Shown in pieces: positions 52,476 to 61,998 of a stretch of DNA of 64,000 bases (position 1 is its first letter; each line of letters opens with the position of its first letter). Under the pieces are notes generated by a model. It saw only the letters and a program-made list of their open reading frames with translations. It ran no database searches and was not told the origin of the DNA. Made by a program: the position numbers and the translations under genes. The DNA is from Escherichia boydii (GTDB lineage: Bacteria; Pseudomonadota; Gammaproteobacteria; Enterobacterales; Enterobacteriaceae): assembly GCA_041890495.1 (NCBI GenBank), contig CP169086.1, positions 3,782,001-3,846,000 of the forward strand, read 5' to 3'.

Positions 52476-53867
52476 ATGCTGGCTTTCTTAAACCAGGTTC
52501 GCAAGCCGACCCTGGACCTTCCGCTCGAAGTGCGGCGCAAAATGTGGTTCAAACCGTTCATGCAATCCTACCTGGTGGTCTTTATCGGCTACCTGACGAT
52601 GTACCTGATTCGCAAGAACTTTAACATCGCGCAGAACGATATGATTTCGACCTACGGGTTGAGCATGACGCAGCTGGGGATGATCGGCCTGGGTTTCTCC
52701 ATCACTTATGGCGTGGGTAAAACGCTGGTTTCCTACTACGCCGACGGCAAAAACACCAAACAATTCCTGCCGTTCATGCTGATCCTCTCTGCTATTTGTA
52801 TGCTGGGCTTCAGTGCCAGTATGGGCAGCGGCTCGGTTAGCCTGTTCCTGATGATTGCCTTCTACGCCTTAAGCGGCTTTTTCCAGAGTACCGGCGGTTC
52901 GTGCAGTTACTCCACCATCACCAAATGGACGCCGCGTCGTAAACGCGGGACATTCCTCGGTTTCTGGAATATTTCTCACAACCTTGGCGGTGCAGGCGCA
53001 GCAGGTGTGGCGCTGTTCGGGGCAAATTACCTGTTCGATGGCCATGTCATCGGCATGTTTATCTTCCCGTCGATTATCGCGCTGATTGTCGGTTTTATCG
53101 GCCTGCGTTACGGCAGCGACTCCCCGGAATCTTATGGCCTCGGCAAAGCTGAAGAACTGTTCGGCGAGGAGATCAGCGAAGAGGACAAAGAGACAGAATC
53201 TACCGATATGACCAAGTGGCAGATCTTTGTTGAGTATGTGCTGAAAAACAAAGTGATCTGGCTGCTGTGCTTCGCCAACATTTTCCTCTATGTGGTACGT
53301 ATTGGTATCGACCAGTGGTCAACCGTATACGCGTTCCAGGAACTGAAACTCTCTAAAGCGGTGGCGATTCAGGGCTTTACGCTGTTTGAAGCTGGTGCGC
53401 TGGTCGGTACGCTGCTGTGGGGCTGGCTCTCTGACCTGGCGAACGGTCGCCGTGGCCTGGTGGCCTGCATCGCGCTGGCGCTGATTATCGCCACGCTCGG
53501 TGTGTATCAACATGCCAGTAACGAATATATCTATCTGGCTTCTCTCTTTGCGTTGGGTTTCCTGGTCTTTGGCCCGCAATTGTTGATTGGTGTGGCTGCT
53601 GTTGGCTTTGTACCTAAAAAAGCGATTGGCGCTGCCGATGGTATTAAAGGCACCTTTGCTTACCTGATTGGTGACAGCTTTGCCAAGTTAGGTCTGGGAA
53701 TGATTGCCGATGGGACGCCGGTATTCGGCCTTACCGGCTGGGCAGGCACCTTCGCCGCGCTGGATATCGCCGCGATTGGTTGTATCTGCCTGATGGCGAT
53801 AGTGGCGGTAATGGAAGAACGCAAAATCCGCCGCGAGAATCGCGCGCAGAAATTAAAAACAGCCTGA
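52476..53867 (+). CDS. uhpT: Hexose-6-phosphate:phosphate antiporter UhpT
   Basis: 463-residue 12-segment antiporter that imports glucose 6-phosphate and related sugars, and also fosfomycin, in exchange for phosphate. The essential Arg is in YLIRKNFNIAQNDM (about R46), the family signature is FFQSTGGSCSYSTITKWTPR near 135, and the second Arg is in LYVVRIGIDQWSTVYAF (about R275). The last 14 residues (ENRAQKLKTA) differ from K-12 while the rest looks identical, so a divergence boundary may lie near 53850. Intact, so fosfomycin uptake by this route is predicted. Confidence 0.98.
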   Translation: MLAFLNQVRKPTLDLPLEVRRKMWFKPFMQSYLVVFIGYLTMYLIRKNFNIAQNDMISTYGLSMTQLGMIGLGFSITYGVGKTLVSYYADGKNTKQFLPFMLILSAICMLGFSASMGSGSVSLFLMIAFYALSGFFQSTGGSCSYSTITKWTPRRKRGTFLGFWNISHNLGGAGAAGVALFGANYLFDGHVIGMFIFPSIIALIVGFIGLRYGSDSPESYGLGKAEELFGEEISEEDKETESTDMTKWQIFVEYVLKNKVIWLLCFANIFLYVVRIGIDQWSTVYAFQELKLSKAVAIQGFTLFEAGALVGTLLWGWLSDLANGRRGLVACIALALIIATLGVYQHASNEYIYLASLFALGFLVFGPQLLIGVAAVGFVPKKAIGAADGIKGTFAYLIGDSFAKLGLGMIADGTPVFGLTGWAGTFAALDIAAIGCICLMAIVAVMEERKIRRENRAQKLKTA

Positions 53868-53886
53868 GTGTGCAGGTAACTTCTTT

Positions 53887-53913
53887 GCCCGGTGTGTGAT
53901 GCCGGGCTTTTTT
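53887..53913 (+). terminator. uhpT terminator
   Basis: GCCCGG (53887-53892) pairs with CCGGGC (53902-53907), followed by TTTTTT. Confidence 0.9.
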
Positions 53914-54042
53914 ATTTCCGCCGACGGCATTAATACCTTATCCCCCGTTCTGCAACGTCTTTTCAGTGCACTATTCTGGTTCTGCCCGCTGTTGACGCCG
54001 TGCGTTTCCCGCTATGATGAGCGGCTAGTCAAAGGAGAACGC

Positions 54043-54495
54043 ATGGTCTGGATAATGCTGGCAACGCTTGCCGTGGTGTTTGTGGTGGGATTTCGCGTCC
54101 TGACCTCAGATTCCCGCCGCGCCATCAAACGTTTAAGCGAGCGTCTGGGCGTCACCCCGATGCCGGTCGAGTCGATGATCGATCAGTTCGGTAAAACGCC
54201 GGGCAATGAGTTTATCCGCTACCTTGAGCGCCCCGACGAGGCGCATCTGCAAAACGCGGCACAGGTGCTGCTGATCTGGCAGGTCTGCATTGTCGACGGC
54301 AGTGAAGAGAACCTGCACTCGTGGCACCGTCTGCTGCGTAAAGCCCGCCTGGCCGCGCCGATCACCGATGCGCAAATTCGTCTGGCGCTCGGCTTTATGC
54401 GCGAGATGGAGCCCGATCCGCAGGAACTTAACGCCTTCCAGCTGCGCTACAACCAGCTCTTCCTGCCGGAAGAGGGCGTGTTTTACCTGCACTGA
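54043..54495 (+). CDS. yicN: DUF1198 family protein YicN
   Basis: 150 residues from the ATG at 54043, after AAAGGAGAA; the frame opens earlier, but that part overlaps the uhpT terminator region and lacks a ribosome site. One N-terminal membrane segment (MLATLAVVFVVGFRVL), then a soluble helical domain with HLQNAAQVLLIWQVCIVDGSE, the family core. The function is unknown. In K-12 adeD and adeQ lie between uhpT and this gene; here they are absent. It is diverged from K-12 YicN. Confidence 0.88.
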   Translation: MVWIMLATLAVVFVVGFRVLTSDSRRAIKRLSERLGVTPMPVESMIDQFGKTPGNEFIRYLERPDEAHLQNAAQVLLIWQVCIVDGSEENLHSWHRLLRKARLAAPITDAQIRLALGFMREMEPDPQELNAFQLRYNQLFLPEEGVFYLH

Positions 54496-54597
54496 TCCCC
54501 TCTAAAAACCACAAAAGTTGTCTAAACGTTAAATTCGTCACACTTTTGATGATAAACTGCGCGACTTTTCCGCACGTTTTCATCTTCAGGTGACGCC

Positions 54598-55788
54598 ATG
54601 ACAGAACATATCCAGCCCTCGACCAGACCGCAGACCAGCGAGGTTTCACGCCCCAACTGGTCAGCCGTTTTCTCGGTGGCGTTTTGTGTCGCCTGTCTGA
54701 TTATCGTTGAGTTTTTGCCCGTCAGTTTGTTGACGCCAATGGCCCAGGATTTAGGCATTTCGGAAGGGGTTGCCGGGCAATCGGTGACCGTGACCGCCTT
54801 TGTGGCAATGTTTGCCAGTTTGTTTATTACCCAGACAATTCAGGCTACTGACCGCCGCTACGTTGTTATTTTGTTTGCCGTTTTGCTGACGCTCTCCTGC
54901 TTGCTGGTTTCCTTTGCTAACTCATTCAGTTTGCTTTTAATCGGTCGTGCCTGTCTGGGGCTGGCGCTGGGCGGGTTCTGGGCGATGTCGGCGTCGCTGA
55001 CCATGCGTCTGGTGCCGCCGCGTACGGTGCCGAAGGCGCTGTCGGTGATCTTCGGCGCGGTTTCTATTGCGCTGGTGATTGCCGCGCCGTTGGGCAGTTT
55101 TTTAGGCGAGCTTATCGGTTGGCGCAATGTCTTTAATGCGGCGGCGGTGATGGGCGTGCTGTGTATTTTCTGGATTATCAAATCATTGCCTTCACTGCCA
55201 GGCGAACCCTCGCATCAGAAACAAAATACTTTCCGCTTATTACAACGTCCGGGTGTGATGGCAGGGATGATCGCCATCTTCATGTCTTTCGCCGGGCAGT
55301 TTGCTTTCTTCACGTATATTCGCCCGGTGTATATGAACCTGGCGGGATTCGGCGTGGATGGCTTAACGCTGGTGCTGTTGAGTTTTGGTATCGCCAGCTT
55401 TATTGGTACGTCGCTTTCGTCGTTCATTCTTAAACGTTCGGTAAAACTGGCCTTAGCAGGCGCGCCGTTAATACTGGCTGTGAGTGCGTTGGTACTGACG
55501 TTGTGGGGAAGCGATAAAATCGTTGCTACCGGCGTGGCGATTATCTGGGGGCTAACTTTTGCATTGGTTCCCGTCGGCTGGTCAACGTGGATCACCCGCT
55601 CGCTGGCCGATCAGGCAGAAAAAGCCGGGTCTATTCAGGTGGCGGTTATTCAGCTTGCTAATACCTGTGGCGCGGCAATCGGCGGCGTGGCGCTCGACCA
55701 CCTGGGGCTGACGTCACCGCTGGTGATCTCCGGCACGCTGATGCTGTTGACCGCGCTGCTGGTGGCGGTGAAGGTGAAGGCGAAGTAG
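54598..55788 (+). CDS. nepI: Purine ribonucleoside exporter NepI
   Basis: 396-residue major facilitator of the drug:H+ antiporter-1 type, the length of E. coli NepI (YicM), which exports inosine and guanosine. It begins after a polar N-terminus with WSAVFSVAFCVACLIIVEFLP. Motif A-like region SLFITQTIQATDRRYVVILF and motif C-like LGLALGGFWAMSASLTMRL are visible. It appears almost identical to K-12, unlike its neighbours yicN and yicL. Confidence 0.94.
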   Translation: MTEHIQPSTRPQTSEVSRPNWSAVFSVAFCVACLIIVEFLPVSLLTPMAQDLGISEGVAGQSVTVTAFVAMFASLFITQTIQATDRRYVVILFAVLLTLSCLLVSFANSFSLLLIGRACLGLALGGFWAMSASLTMRLVPPRTVPKALSVIFGAVSIALVIAAPLGSFLGELIGWRNVFNAAAVMGVLCIFWIIKSLPSLPGEPSHQKQNTFRLLQRPGVMAGMIAIFMSFAGQFAFFTYIRPVYMNLAGFGVDGLTLVLLSFGIASFIGTSLSSFILKRSVKLALAGAPLILAVSALVLTLWGSDKIVATGVAIIWGLTFALVPVGWSTWITRSLADQAEKAGSIQVAVIQLANTCGAAIGGVALDHLGLTSPLVISGTLMLLTALLVAVKVKAK

Positions 55789-55796
55789 TCAATTTT

Positions 55797-55845
55797 CCCC
55801 TCACCCTAACCCTCGCCCCTTTGGAGAGATGGCCGGGGTGAGGGG
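55797..55845. repeat. boxC-like palindrome between nepI and yicL
   Basis: CCCCTCACCCTAACCCTCGC on the left and GGCCGGGGTGAGGGG on the right form a long imperfect hairpin in the convergent gap. Confidence 0.6.
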
Positions 55846-55853
55846 ACATCAGG

Positions 55854-56759
55854 CTATGTTGATGTCCTCACCCGTCTTCTTGAATCCATCGAAATCAGCA
55901 CCACCGACGACACAATCAACAGCGTTCCCAGCCAGTCCGGCAGGGTGAACGCCACGCCCAGCAACATCACCGACAGTAACGCGCTGCTCAGCGGCTCGGC
56001 GCAGCTCAGAATGCTCGCCTTCGGCCCGCCGATCATCTGTGCGCCTTTCAGGTACAGGCTGAACGTCAGCGCCGTGCCGATAACCACCAGATAGAAAAAC
56101 GCCAGCAGCAGGCTGCCGTCAATAACGAAGGTCGTCCCGCGCCCGGCGTAGAACGGCGTCAGCATTAACCCGGCAATCAACATACTCCAGCCGACAATCG
56201 GCAAGGTGCCGTAGCGGGCGATCAGCGTTGACGGATAGGTGGTGTAAAACGCCGCGGCAAACGCCGAGGCGATGCCGAAGAACAGGGCCGCAGGGGAGAT
56301 GGAGAGCGAGGTTGGGTCGCCGTGGGTCACCAGCAGGAACGTCCCGACAAGCGAGGTCACAATCGCGGACAAAACAAACACGCCGGGGCGCTTTTTCCGC
56401 GCCAGCGCGAACCACGCCACGATAATGGTTGGCGACAGAAACTGCAGTACGGTGGCCGTTGCCGCATTAGATTTTTCAATCGTCAGCAGGAAGGTGAGCT
56501 GCACGGTGAGCGCGCCGACCAGCGAGAAAAACAGCAGGCTGAGGGCGTCTTTGCGATGTTTGATGACCGAGAAAATCTTGTCGCCGTGAACGAAGGAGAG
56601 CGTCAGGAGGATCACGCCGGTAAACAGCAGGCGAACCATGGTCAGGTAAGGCGAAGAGATGTGGCTTTTCTCCATGATGTACTGCGCGCAAACGCCGGAA
56701 CTGCCCCATAAAACGGCGGCGATCAGGACGTTCAGCATCCCTTTACGTGTGGAACCCAT
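55854..56759 (-). CDS. yicL: EamA-family transporter YicL
   Basis: 301 residues with ten membrane segments in two EamA repeats, starting GMLNVLIAAVLWGSSGVCAQYIM. The conserved KGAQMIGGPKASILSCAEPL block in the second half is typical of the family. E. coli YicL is about 307 residues. The substrate is unknown. It is convergent with nepI and followed upstream by REP and boxC-like repeats. Confidence 0.88.
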   Translation of the reverse strand: MGSTRKGMLNVLIAAVLWGSSGVCAQYIMEKSHISSPYLTMVRLLFTGVILLTLSFVHGDKIFSVIKHRKDALSLLFFSLVGALTVQLTFLLTIEKSNAATATVLQFLSPTIIVAWFALARKKRPGVFVLSAIVTSLVGTFLLVTHGDPTSLSISPAALFFGIASAFAAAFYTTYPSTLIARYGTLPIVGWSMLIAGLMLTPFYAGRGTTFVIDGSLLLAFFYLVVIGTALTFSLYLKGAQMIGGPKASILSCAEPLSSALLSVMLLGVAFTLPDWLGTLLIVSSVVLISMDSRRRVRTST

Positions 56760-56806
56760 TTTCTCCCCTGCTATGTTGATTTTTTTCTAGCATAACATGG
56801 GATCTT

Positions 56807-56836
56807 GCCGGGTGGCGCTACGCTTACCCGGCCTAC
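56807..56836. repeat. REP-like palindrome upstream of yicL
   Basis: GCCGGGT (56807-56813) and ACCCGGC (56826-56832) followed by CTAC. Confidence 0.6.
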
Positions 56837-56853
56837 AAAACCTTGTAGGGTGC

Positions 56854-56897
56854 GGCCTGATGCCATTACCCCGGCCCTTTCCCACGGGGAGAGGGAG
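56854..56897. repeat. boxC-like palindrome downstream of the porin gene
   Basis: CCTGATGCCATTACCCCGGC followed by CCTTTCCCACGGGGAGAGGGA, related to the copy at 31888 and immediately before the terminator at 56907. Confidence 0.5.
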
Positions 56898-56906
56898 CAA
56901 ACACTA

Positions 56907-56932
56907 AAAACGGCAACTCTCGTTGCCGTTTT
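56907..56932 (-). terminator. Terminator of the beta-glucoside operon
   Basis: AAAACGGCAAC (56907-56917) and GTTGCCGTTTT (56922-56932) are perfect inverted repeats with a 4-base loop; A and T tracts make it bidirectional. Confidence 0.9.
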
Positions 56933-56945
56933 GCTTCTATCTTGC

Positions 56946-58325
56946 TTAGAACCACGCCTCCCACATCGCGCCGACGTTGAAGTCGTCGAGCGTCTCGTCT
57001 TTGGTGTTGATCACGCGCGCGGTGCGTGCGTTATCCACTTTGCCGCCAGTTACGTAGAAGCGCAGCATCGGACGGAACTCCGGCCCCATGGCGATAGACA
57101 TGTTCTGCGACAGGGTCAGCTTCCAGCCCTTGTTGTCGCCGCCGTTGTCGTAGTCAACGTGCTGCCAGCCCGCTTCCAGCCAGGTGGAGTGAACGTCGTT
57201 CCACCAGTGCATCGGACGCACGATGGCGTTGTAGTTCTTACGGTTGTCGGTCTTATCGCGGCTGTTGTCGTAGTCGTGGAAGGCGAGGATGTATTCCACC
57301 TGCGTGGCCTGGGTGAATTTATACAGCCCTTCGAAGCTGGCGTAGACCGTGGTCAGATCCTCGGTTTTGTTGAACACGCTGTTGTCCGAATTATCGGAGT
57401 AGCGGGCAATCACCTTGTTCACGCCGCTGTCGTTGGTGTGGCTCAGCACCACGCCGCCCTGCCAGGCGTTCAGACGCTCGTCGCTCTCCACCGCTTTTGA
57501 GTCAAAGCCGTAGTTGGCGTACAGCTCCAGATCCAGCGGACCGAGCTTCATGCCGTGGATTTTAGACGTCGCGGCGTAGTTGCCTTTGTCGCCCGTACCG
57601 GAACCGCCGGTACAGGTTATGCGCGACGGGTTCGCTTCGTCTTCCATCACTTCCGGGCTACAGGATTCCACCGCCGCCACGGCGGCGACGTCAAACTGCA
57701 CGCCGCCAATGTCGAAGTTCTTCACCCCGGCGCCCTGGCCGTCGTGGTTCATCCAGAAGTAATCGTTGATGCCCTGCTGCGGACGCTGGTGGAAGTCACG
57801 ACCGGCCCAGAAGTAGGCGTTCGGGTTGGAGGCCATAATGTTGGTCACCCCGGCGTAGGCCTTTTTCAGGTTAACTTCGTCGCCCCAGTGGTCGATCATC
57901 ACGTTGATGTCCCAGATGGCGCCGTTTTCGCCCTTGAAGGCTTTAGAGAGTTGGAACTCGCCGCCGTTGCCTTCGTTACCCAGACGACCGATCGCGGACG
58001 CGCCGTTGTAGGAGCCATCGACAGCCACGTATTTCTGATCGGCGGCCTGGAAGTGCGCGCCGTAGCGGGCGTAGCCGGTAAATTTAATCCCGAACGGGAT
58101 CGCCATGTCCGGGGATTGCGCCGCGCTTTGCGGCTCGGTCACCACGTCCGCTTTTTTCGCGACCGCGGCATCCATTTTGGCCTGACGCTCGGCCAGGGCT
58201 TTGTCCACCGCTTTGGCTACAATGGCGTCGATTTGCTCCTGCGTAAATTCTTGTGCGAGCACGGAAATTGGGCAAAGCGCGGCGATAACCGCCATGGTTA
58301 ATGGAAGTTTTTTAATCGTATTCAT
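56946..58325 (-). CDS. LamB-type outer-membrane carbohydrate porin
   Basis: 459 residues. The signal peptide ends VLAQ near residue 24. An N-terminal helical, possibly coiled-coil segment (EQIDAIVAKAVDKALAERQA) precedes the barrel, as in ScrY and BglH. The beta-barrel begins IPFGIKFTGYARYGAHF, the LamB/ScrY hallmark, and ends with a terminal Phe (WEAWF), the BAM recognition signal. A Cys pair near 221 and 240 may close a surface loop. It is last in the operon with PTS and GH1 genes, so it probably passes oligo-beta-glucosides across the outer membrane. Confidence 0.88.
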   Translation of the reverse strand: MNTIKKLPLTMAVIAALCPISVLAQEFTQEQIDAIVAKAVDKALAERQAKMDAAVAKKADVVTEPQSAAQSPDMAIPFGIKFTGYARYGAHFQAADQKYVAVDGSYNGASAIGRLGNEGNGGEFQLSKAFKGENGAIWDINVMIDHWGDEVNLKKAYAGVTNIMASNPNAYFWAGRDFHQRPQQGINDYFWMNHDGQGAGVKNFDIGGVQFDVAAVAAVESCSPEVMEDEANPSRITCTGGSGTGDKGNYAATSKIHGMKLGPLDLELYANYGFDSKAVESDERLNAWQGGVVLSHTNDSGVNKVIARYSDNSDNSVFNKTEDLTTVYASFEGLYKFTQATQVEYILAFHDYDNSRDKTDNRKNYNAIVRPMHWWNDVHSTWLEAGWQHVDYDNGGDNKGWKLTLSQNMSIAMGPEFRPMLRFYVTGGKVDNARTARVINTKDETLDDFNVGAMWEAWF

Positions 58326-58463
58326 GGTTATCTCAATATAGTTTAATTTTATTCAGACAATAACCATCCCGCTCCGATCTGACAGAATATGTCGCTATCA
58401 TCAGAACAAGTGGATTTCTAGTTTTAGGTACAGAGGTATTACATTAATTTATTTCGCCATAGG

Positions 58464-58766
58464 CTATCTCTGATATAAATGAATAATTTCTTCAGACAAT
58501 TCACGCGCTAATAGCGAATTCATTAAATGATCCTGCGCGTGCACCATAATTAAGGTCATCGGCTGGCGGGCTTCGCCCGCGTCCTGCTCGATCAGTTTGG
58601 TCTGCATCTTGTGCGCCTGGCGTGCGTAGCCGTCGGCTTCGCGCAGCAGGCTTTTGGCTTCGTCAATGTTGCCCTGGCGCGCCGCGTGCAGCGCTTCAAA
58701 GCACAGGCTGCGGGACTGGCCAGCATTGACGATAATTTCCATTACGGCTTCTTCTAATACGATCAT
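58464..58766 (-). CDS. PTS lactose/cellobiose-family IIA component
   Basis: 100 residues from the ATG at 58766 (MIVLEEAVMEII); a GTG one codon earlier is possible. It is a three-helix PTS_IIA lactose/cellobiose domain with the active His in VHAQDHLM (H76) and the metal-site Asp next to it (D79). It passes phosphate from HPr to the IIB protein. Its ATG overlaps the GH1 stop by one base. The 138-base gap to the porin gene contains no obvious terminator. Confidence 0.93.
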   Translation of the reverse strand: MIVLEEAVMEIIVNAGQSRSLCFEALHAARQGNIDEAKSLLREADGYARQAHKMQTKLIEQDAGEARQPMTLIMVHAQDHLMNSLLARELSEEIIHLYQR

Positions 58767-60148
58767 CACAATGACTCTCTTTCAAAGCTATTATTCAGCG
58801 CGGTAGCGGCAAACCACTCTCCGCTTTTCTTAATGGTGCGCTGCTGCGTCTTTAAATCGAGCTGGATAAATCCGTAGCGATTTTTATAGGCATTGCACCA
58901 CGACCAGTTATCTATAAACGTCCACATATGGTAGCCAAGACAATTACACCCTTCGCTAATGCCTTTATGCAGCCAGGTTAAATGCTCAGAAATAAACTCA
59001 ATGCGGTATTGATCGTTAATCTGGCCATTTTCAATAAAGCGCTGCTCGTCTTCGACGCCCATCCCGTTTTCAGAAATAAAGCAGCGGGGGTTACCGTAAT
59101 TGTCGCGCAGGTTAATCAGAATATCGTAGATACCTGGCGCGTAGATTTCCCAGCCGCGGTAGGGGTTCATCTTGCGGCCCGGCATCTCGTAGCTATCAAA
59201 GAACCATTCCGGCATAAACGGCGCCTGCGGGTTCACCGCGCTGTCGCGGCACTTCACGCGACGCGGCTGATAGTAGTTAATGCCGAGCAGGTCGATTTTC
59301 CCTTCCGCAATCAGGAAACCGTCTTCCGGCTTGCAGGCGGGTAACTGATCGCAGGATTTCAGCAGCGCCACCAGGTCGGCCGGGTATTCGCCGAGCAGGA
59401 CCGGGTCAAGGAAGCTGCGGTTAAACATCAGATCCGCAACGTGCGCCGCCTTCACGTCCGCCGGGTTCTGCGAGCGCGGATACGACGGCGTCAGGTTCAG
59501 CACGATGCCGATCTCCCCCGCGTAATGCCCGGCGCGGTAGGACTGAACCGCCTTCGCATGCGCCAGCACCGTGTGATACGCCACGGTGGCCGCCCGGCGG
59601 AAATCCACCACGTTTGGATAGTGGAAGTCGTACAGATAACCGCCTTCCACCGGCACGATTGGCTCGTTGAAGGTAAACCAGTGCAGCACGCGGTCGCCAA
59701 ACAGCTCAAAGCAAATCTGCGCATAGCGGGCATAGGCGTCCACCACGTCACGGTTTTCCCAGCCGCCTATCTCCTGCATCGCCATCGGCATGTCGAAATG
59801 GAACAGGGTGATAAACGGCGTGATGCTCTGTTCATTCAGCTCATCAATGACCTGATTGTAAAAATCGACCGCGTCCGGGTTCACTTCACCGATACCGTCG
59901 GGGATCAGGCGCGCCCAGCTAATCGAGGTGCGAAAGCTGTTGTGGTTCAGCTGCTTTAACAGCTGAATGTCCGTTTTCCAGTGCTGATAGAACGTGGAGG
60001 TCTGCTGCGGCCCCACGCCGTTGTGAAAACGGTTTGGCTCGCGGGAAAACCAGTAATCCCATGTGGTTTCACCCTCTCTTGCCCCTTCCGTCTGGAGAGC
60101 GGAGCTTGCGCTGCCCCACCAGAAGTTATCGGGAAATGCGTATTTCAT
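58766..60148 (-). CDS. 6-phospho-beta-glucosidase, GH1
   Basis: 460 residues of glycoside hydrolase family 1. The acid/base is E162 in TFNEP and the nucleophile is E360 in ISENG; the N-terminal FWWGSASSALQTEG signature is present. PTS context and similarity to BglA/CelF-type enzymes indicate hydrolysis of cellobiose 6-phosphate or aryl-beta-glucoside 6-phosphates to glucose 6-phosphate. A GAGGAAGAG ribosome site precedes the ATG. It follows the IIC gene by 17 bases. Confidence 0.93.
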   Translation of the reverse strand: MKYAFPDNFWWGSASSALQTEGAREGETTWDYWFSREPNRFHNGVGPQQTSTFYQHWKTDIQLLKQLNHNSFRTSISWARLIPDGIGEVNPDAVDFYNQVIDELNEQSITPFITLFHFDMPMAMQEIGGWENRDVVDAYARYAQICFELFGDRVLHWFTFNEPIVPVEGGYLYDFHYPNVVDFRRAATVAYHTVLAHAKAVQSYRAGHYAGEIGIVLNLTPSYPRSQNPADVKAAHVADLMFNRSFLDPVLLGEYPADLVALLKSCDQLPACKPEDGFLIAEGKIDLLGINYYQPRRVKCRDSAVNPQAPFMPEWFFDSYEMPGRKMNPYRGWEIYAPGIYDILINLRDNYGNPRCFISENGMGVEDEQRFIENGQINDQYRIEFISEHLTWLHKGISEGCNCLGYHMWTFIDNWSWCNAYKNRYGFIQLDLKTQQRTIKKSGEWFAATALNNSFERESL

Positions 60149-60165
60149 GACTCTTCCTCTTTGAC

Positions 60166-61491
60166 TTAATTGCTGGCGGTCTCAGCGGCGCCGACGGTTG
60201 CCTGGGCTTTCTGCTCTTCGTTTTTGATGAGCGTGCGCTCATAGGCGCGCAGGAACGGCAGGTACATCAGCGCGGACATCACCATACAGACCAGGCACAT
60301 CACCACCGGGCTGAGCGCCCAGTTCGCCGCCCATGACGCGCCAATCGGTGCAGGGGTGGTCCACGGGGTCAACGAGACGACCTGCGCCAGCCAGCCGAGC
60401 TTAGTTGCCGCGTACGCCAGGCAGGCGTTGACCAGCGGAACGAACACAAACGGGATAAACAGCATCGGGTTCATGATGATCGGCGCACCGAACAGAATCG
60501 GTTCGTTGATGTTAAAGAAGCTTGGCACCACGCCCATTTTGCCGATGGTGCGAAGGTGGGTAACGCGGCTGCGCAGCAGCAGGAACGCCAGCGGCAGCGT
60601 GGAGCCTACGCCGCCAATCAGCAGGTAGTGATCCCAGAAGCCCTGCAGGTAAACGTGCGGCAGCGCCGCGCCGGCCGCCAGTGCCGCCTGGTTTGCCGAG
60701 AGGTTGGCCATCCAGAACGGGTTCATGATGCCGGTAACAATCAGCGAGCCGTGGATACCGGCAAACCAGAAGATCTGGCACAGCAGCACGGAGAGCAGAA
60801 TGGCGGGCAGGGAGTCAGACGCGGACACCAGCGGCTCCAGCAGGTGCATGATCGCCTGCGGGATAATCATCCCGGTTTGCGCTTCAATGAACAGGTTCAG
60901 CGGGTGCAGGGTACCGATCACCACCATCACCGGGATCAGGATCTCGAACGAACGCGCCACGCCGGTGGGCACTTCTTTCGGCAGGCGAATGGTCACGTTA
61001 TTCTGCTTCAGCCACGCATAGACGCGGGTGGAGTAGATGGCGGTAATCAGAGCGGTGAAGATACCCTGACCGGAGAGATACTGGGTCGAGATTTTGCCGT
61101 CGGCATACGGCGCGGCGACCAGCAGGAAGGCCATAAAGGCCAGCAGGCCGGACATCACCGGGTCGAGGTTAAACTGACGCCCCAGGCTCGCCCCAATCCC
61201 CACCGAGATGAAGAAGGTCATCACGCCCATGCTGAGGTTAAACGGCAGCATCAGCTGTTCGCGGTAGGTCTGGGAGAAATCCAGCCAGCCGCGGGCGAAG
61301 CTGTTGGTGGTATCCGCCGAGAACGGCGGGAAGATGAACACCAGCATAAACGAGCCGATGATCATAAACGGCAGCGCGGCGGTAAAGCCGTCGCGGATGG
61401 CAATCACATACTTTTGCTGACCGAGCTTCGCGGCCAGCGGGGTAATTGACTGCTCAATCACCGCGACCATGGATTGATATAACGAACTCAT
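60166..61491 (-). CDS. PTS lactose/cellobiose-family IIC permease
   Basis: 441-residue membrane component of a cellobiose/chitobiose-type PTS. About ten hydrophobic segments; the conserved NEPILFGAPIIMNP (near residue 325) is the family's catalytic NEP motif lining the sugar site, and FWFAGIHGSLIVTGIMNPFW is near 240. It transports a beta-glucoside with phosphorylation by the separate IIB protein. It lies 11 bases downstream of the IIB gene. Confidence 0.94.
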   Translation of the reverse strand: MSSLYQSMVAVIEQSITPLAAKLGQQKYVIAIRDGFTAALPFMIIGSFMLVFIFPPFSADTTNSFARGWLDFSQTYREQLMLPFNLSMGVMTFFISVGIGASLGRQFNLDPVMSGLLAFMAFLLVAAPYADGKISTQYLSGQGIFTALITAIYSTRVYAWLKQNNVTIRLPKEVPTGVARSFEILIPVMVVIGTLHPLNLFIEAQTGMIIPQAIMHLLEPLVSASDSLPAILLSVLLCQIFWFAGIHGSLIVTGIMNPFWMANLSANQAALAAGAALPHVYLQGFWDHYLLIGGVGSTLPLAFLLLRSRVTHLRTIGKMGVVPSFFNINEPILFGAPIIMNPMLFIPFVFVPLVNACLAYAATKLGWLAQVVSLTPWTTPAPIGASWAANWALSPVVMCLVCMVMSALMYLPFLRAYERTLIKNEEQKAQATVGAAETASN

Positions 61492-61502
61492 GTGAACACC
61501 TT

Positions 61503-61817
61503 TTAGTGTGCCGCTTCGATGAGCGACAGAGCATAGTCCAGTACTTTATCGCCACGCTGCATGCCGTAGTCCATCATGTCGATGGGCTGCACCGGAATGC
61601 CATGCGTCGCCGCCTTGTCTGAGAGTGTCTGTAACATGTATTTCACTTGCGGTCCGAGAAGTACCACCTGGTATTGCGGAAACTGCGTATCAAATTCGGA
61701 AACGCCGTACGCATCAATCTTCACCGGCAAACCACGTTCTTTCGCGACATCGACCATTTTGCTGACCAGCAGGCTGGTGGACATCCCGGCAGAGCAGCAC
61801 AGCATAATCTTGAACAT
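61503..61817 (-). CDS. PTS lactose/cellobiose-family IIB component
   Basis: 104 residues from the ATG at 61817 (MFKIMLCC), with AGGATGG 6 bases upstream; a TTG two codons earlier is less likely. The phosphocysteine loop is LCCSAGMSTSLLV near residues 7-19, and the C-terminal IDMMDYGMQRGDKVLDYAL is typical of ChbB/CelA-type IIB. It is the first gene of the beta-glucoside operon, divergent from the LacI-family regulator. Confidence 0.94.
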   Translation of the reverse strand: MFKIMLCCSAGMSTSLLVSKMVDVAKERGLPVKIDAYGVSEFDTQFPQYQVVLLGPQVKYMLQTLSDKAATHGIPVQPIDMMDYGMQRGDKVLDYALSLIEAAH

Positions 61818-61872
61818 CGACAACCATCCTCTAAATGTAAAAAGTTATTGCGAGGATGATTGGACATGATAC

Positions 61873-61886
61873 GGAAACCGGTTTCC
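61873..61886. promoter_or_regulatory. LacI-family operator O1 of the beta-glucoside operon
   Basis: GGAAACCGGTTTCC is a perfect 14-base palindrome with the central CG typical of LacI/GalR-family operators. It lies 56 bases upstream of the IIB start, in the 293-base divergent region. Confidence 0.8.
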
Positions 61887-61998
61887 ATTTATAAAAGGCA
61901 GAACTGTGATACCCATCAAGATCCAATACTTATGAGGCTAATTAACCGGATGCGTGTCACATAATTTGGCTGTTTTGACATCATTTTGAGTGGAAACG

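Noticed and set aside
57555..58301. Long plus-strand frame (248 codons) opposite the porin gene
   Set aside because: Shadow of the GC-rich LamB-type gene; no ribosome site and no recognisable domain, His/Val/Arg-rich composition typical of antisense frames.
60556..61449. 297-codon plus-strand frame opposite the PTS IIC gene
   Set aside because: Gln/His/Arg-rich shadow frame of a membrane protein gene.
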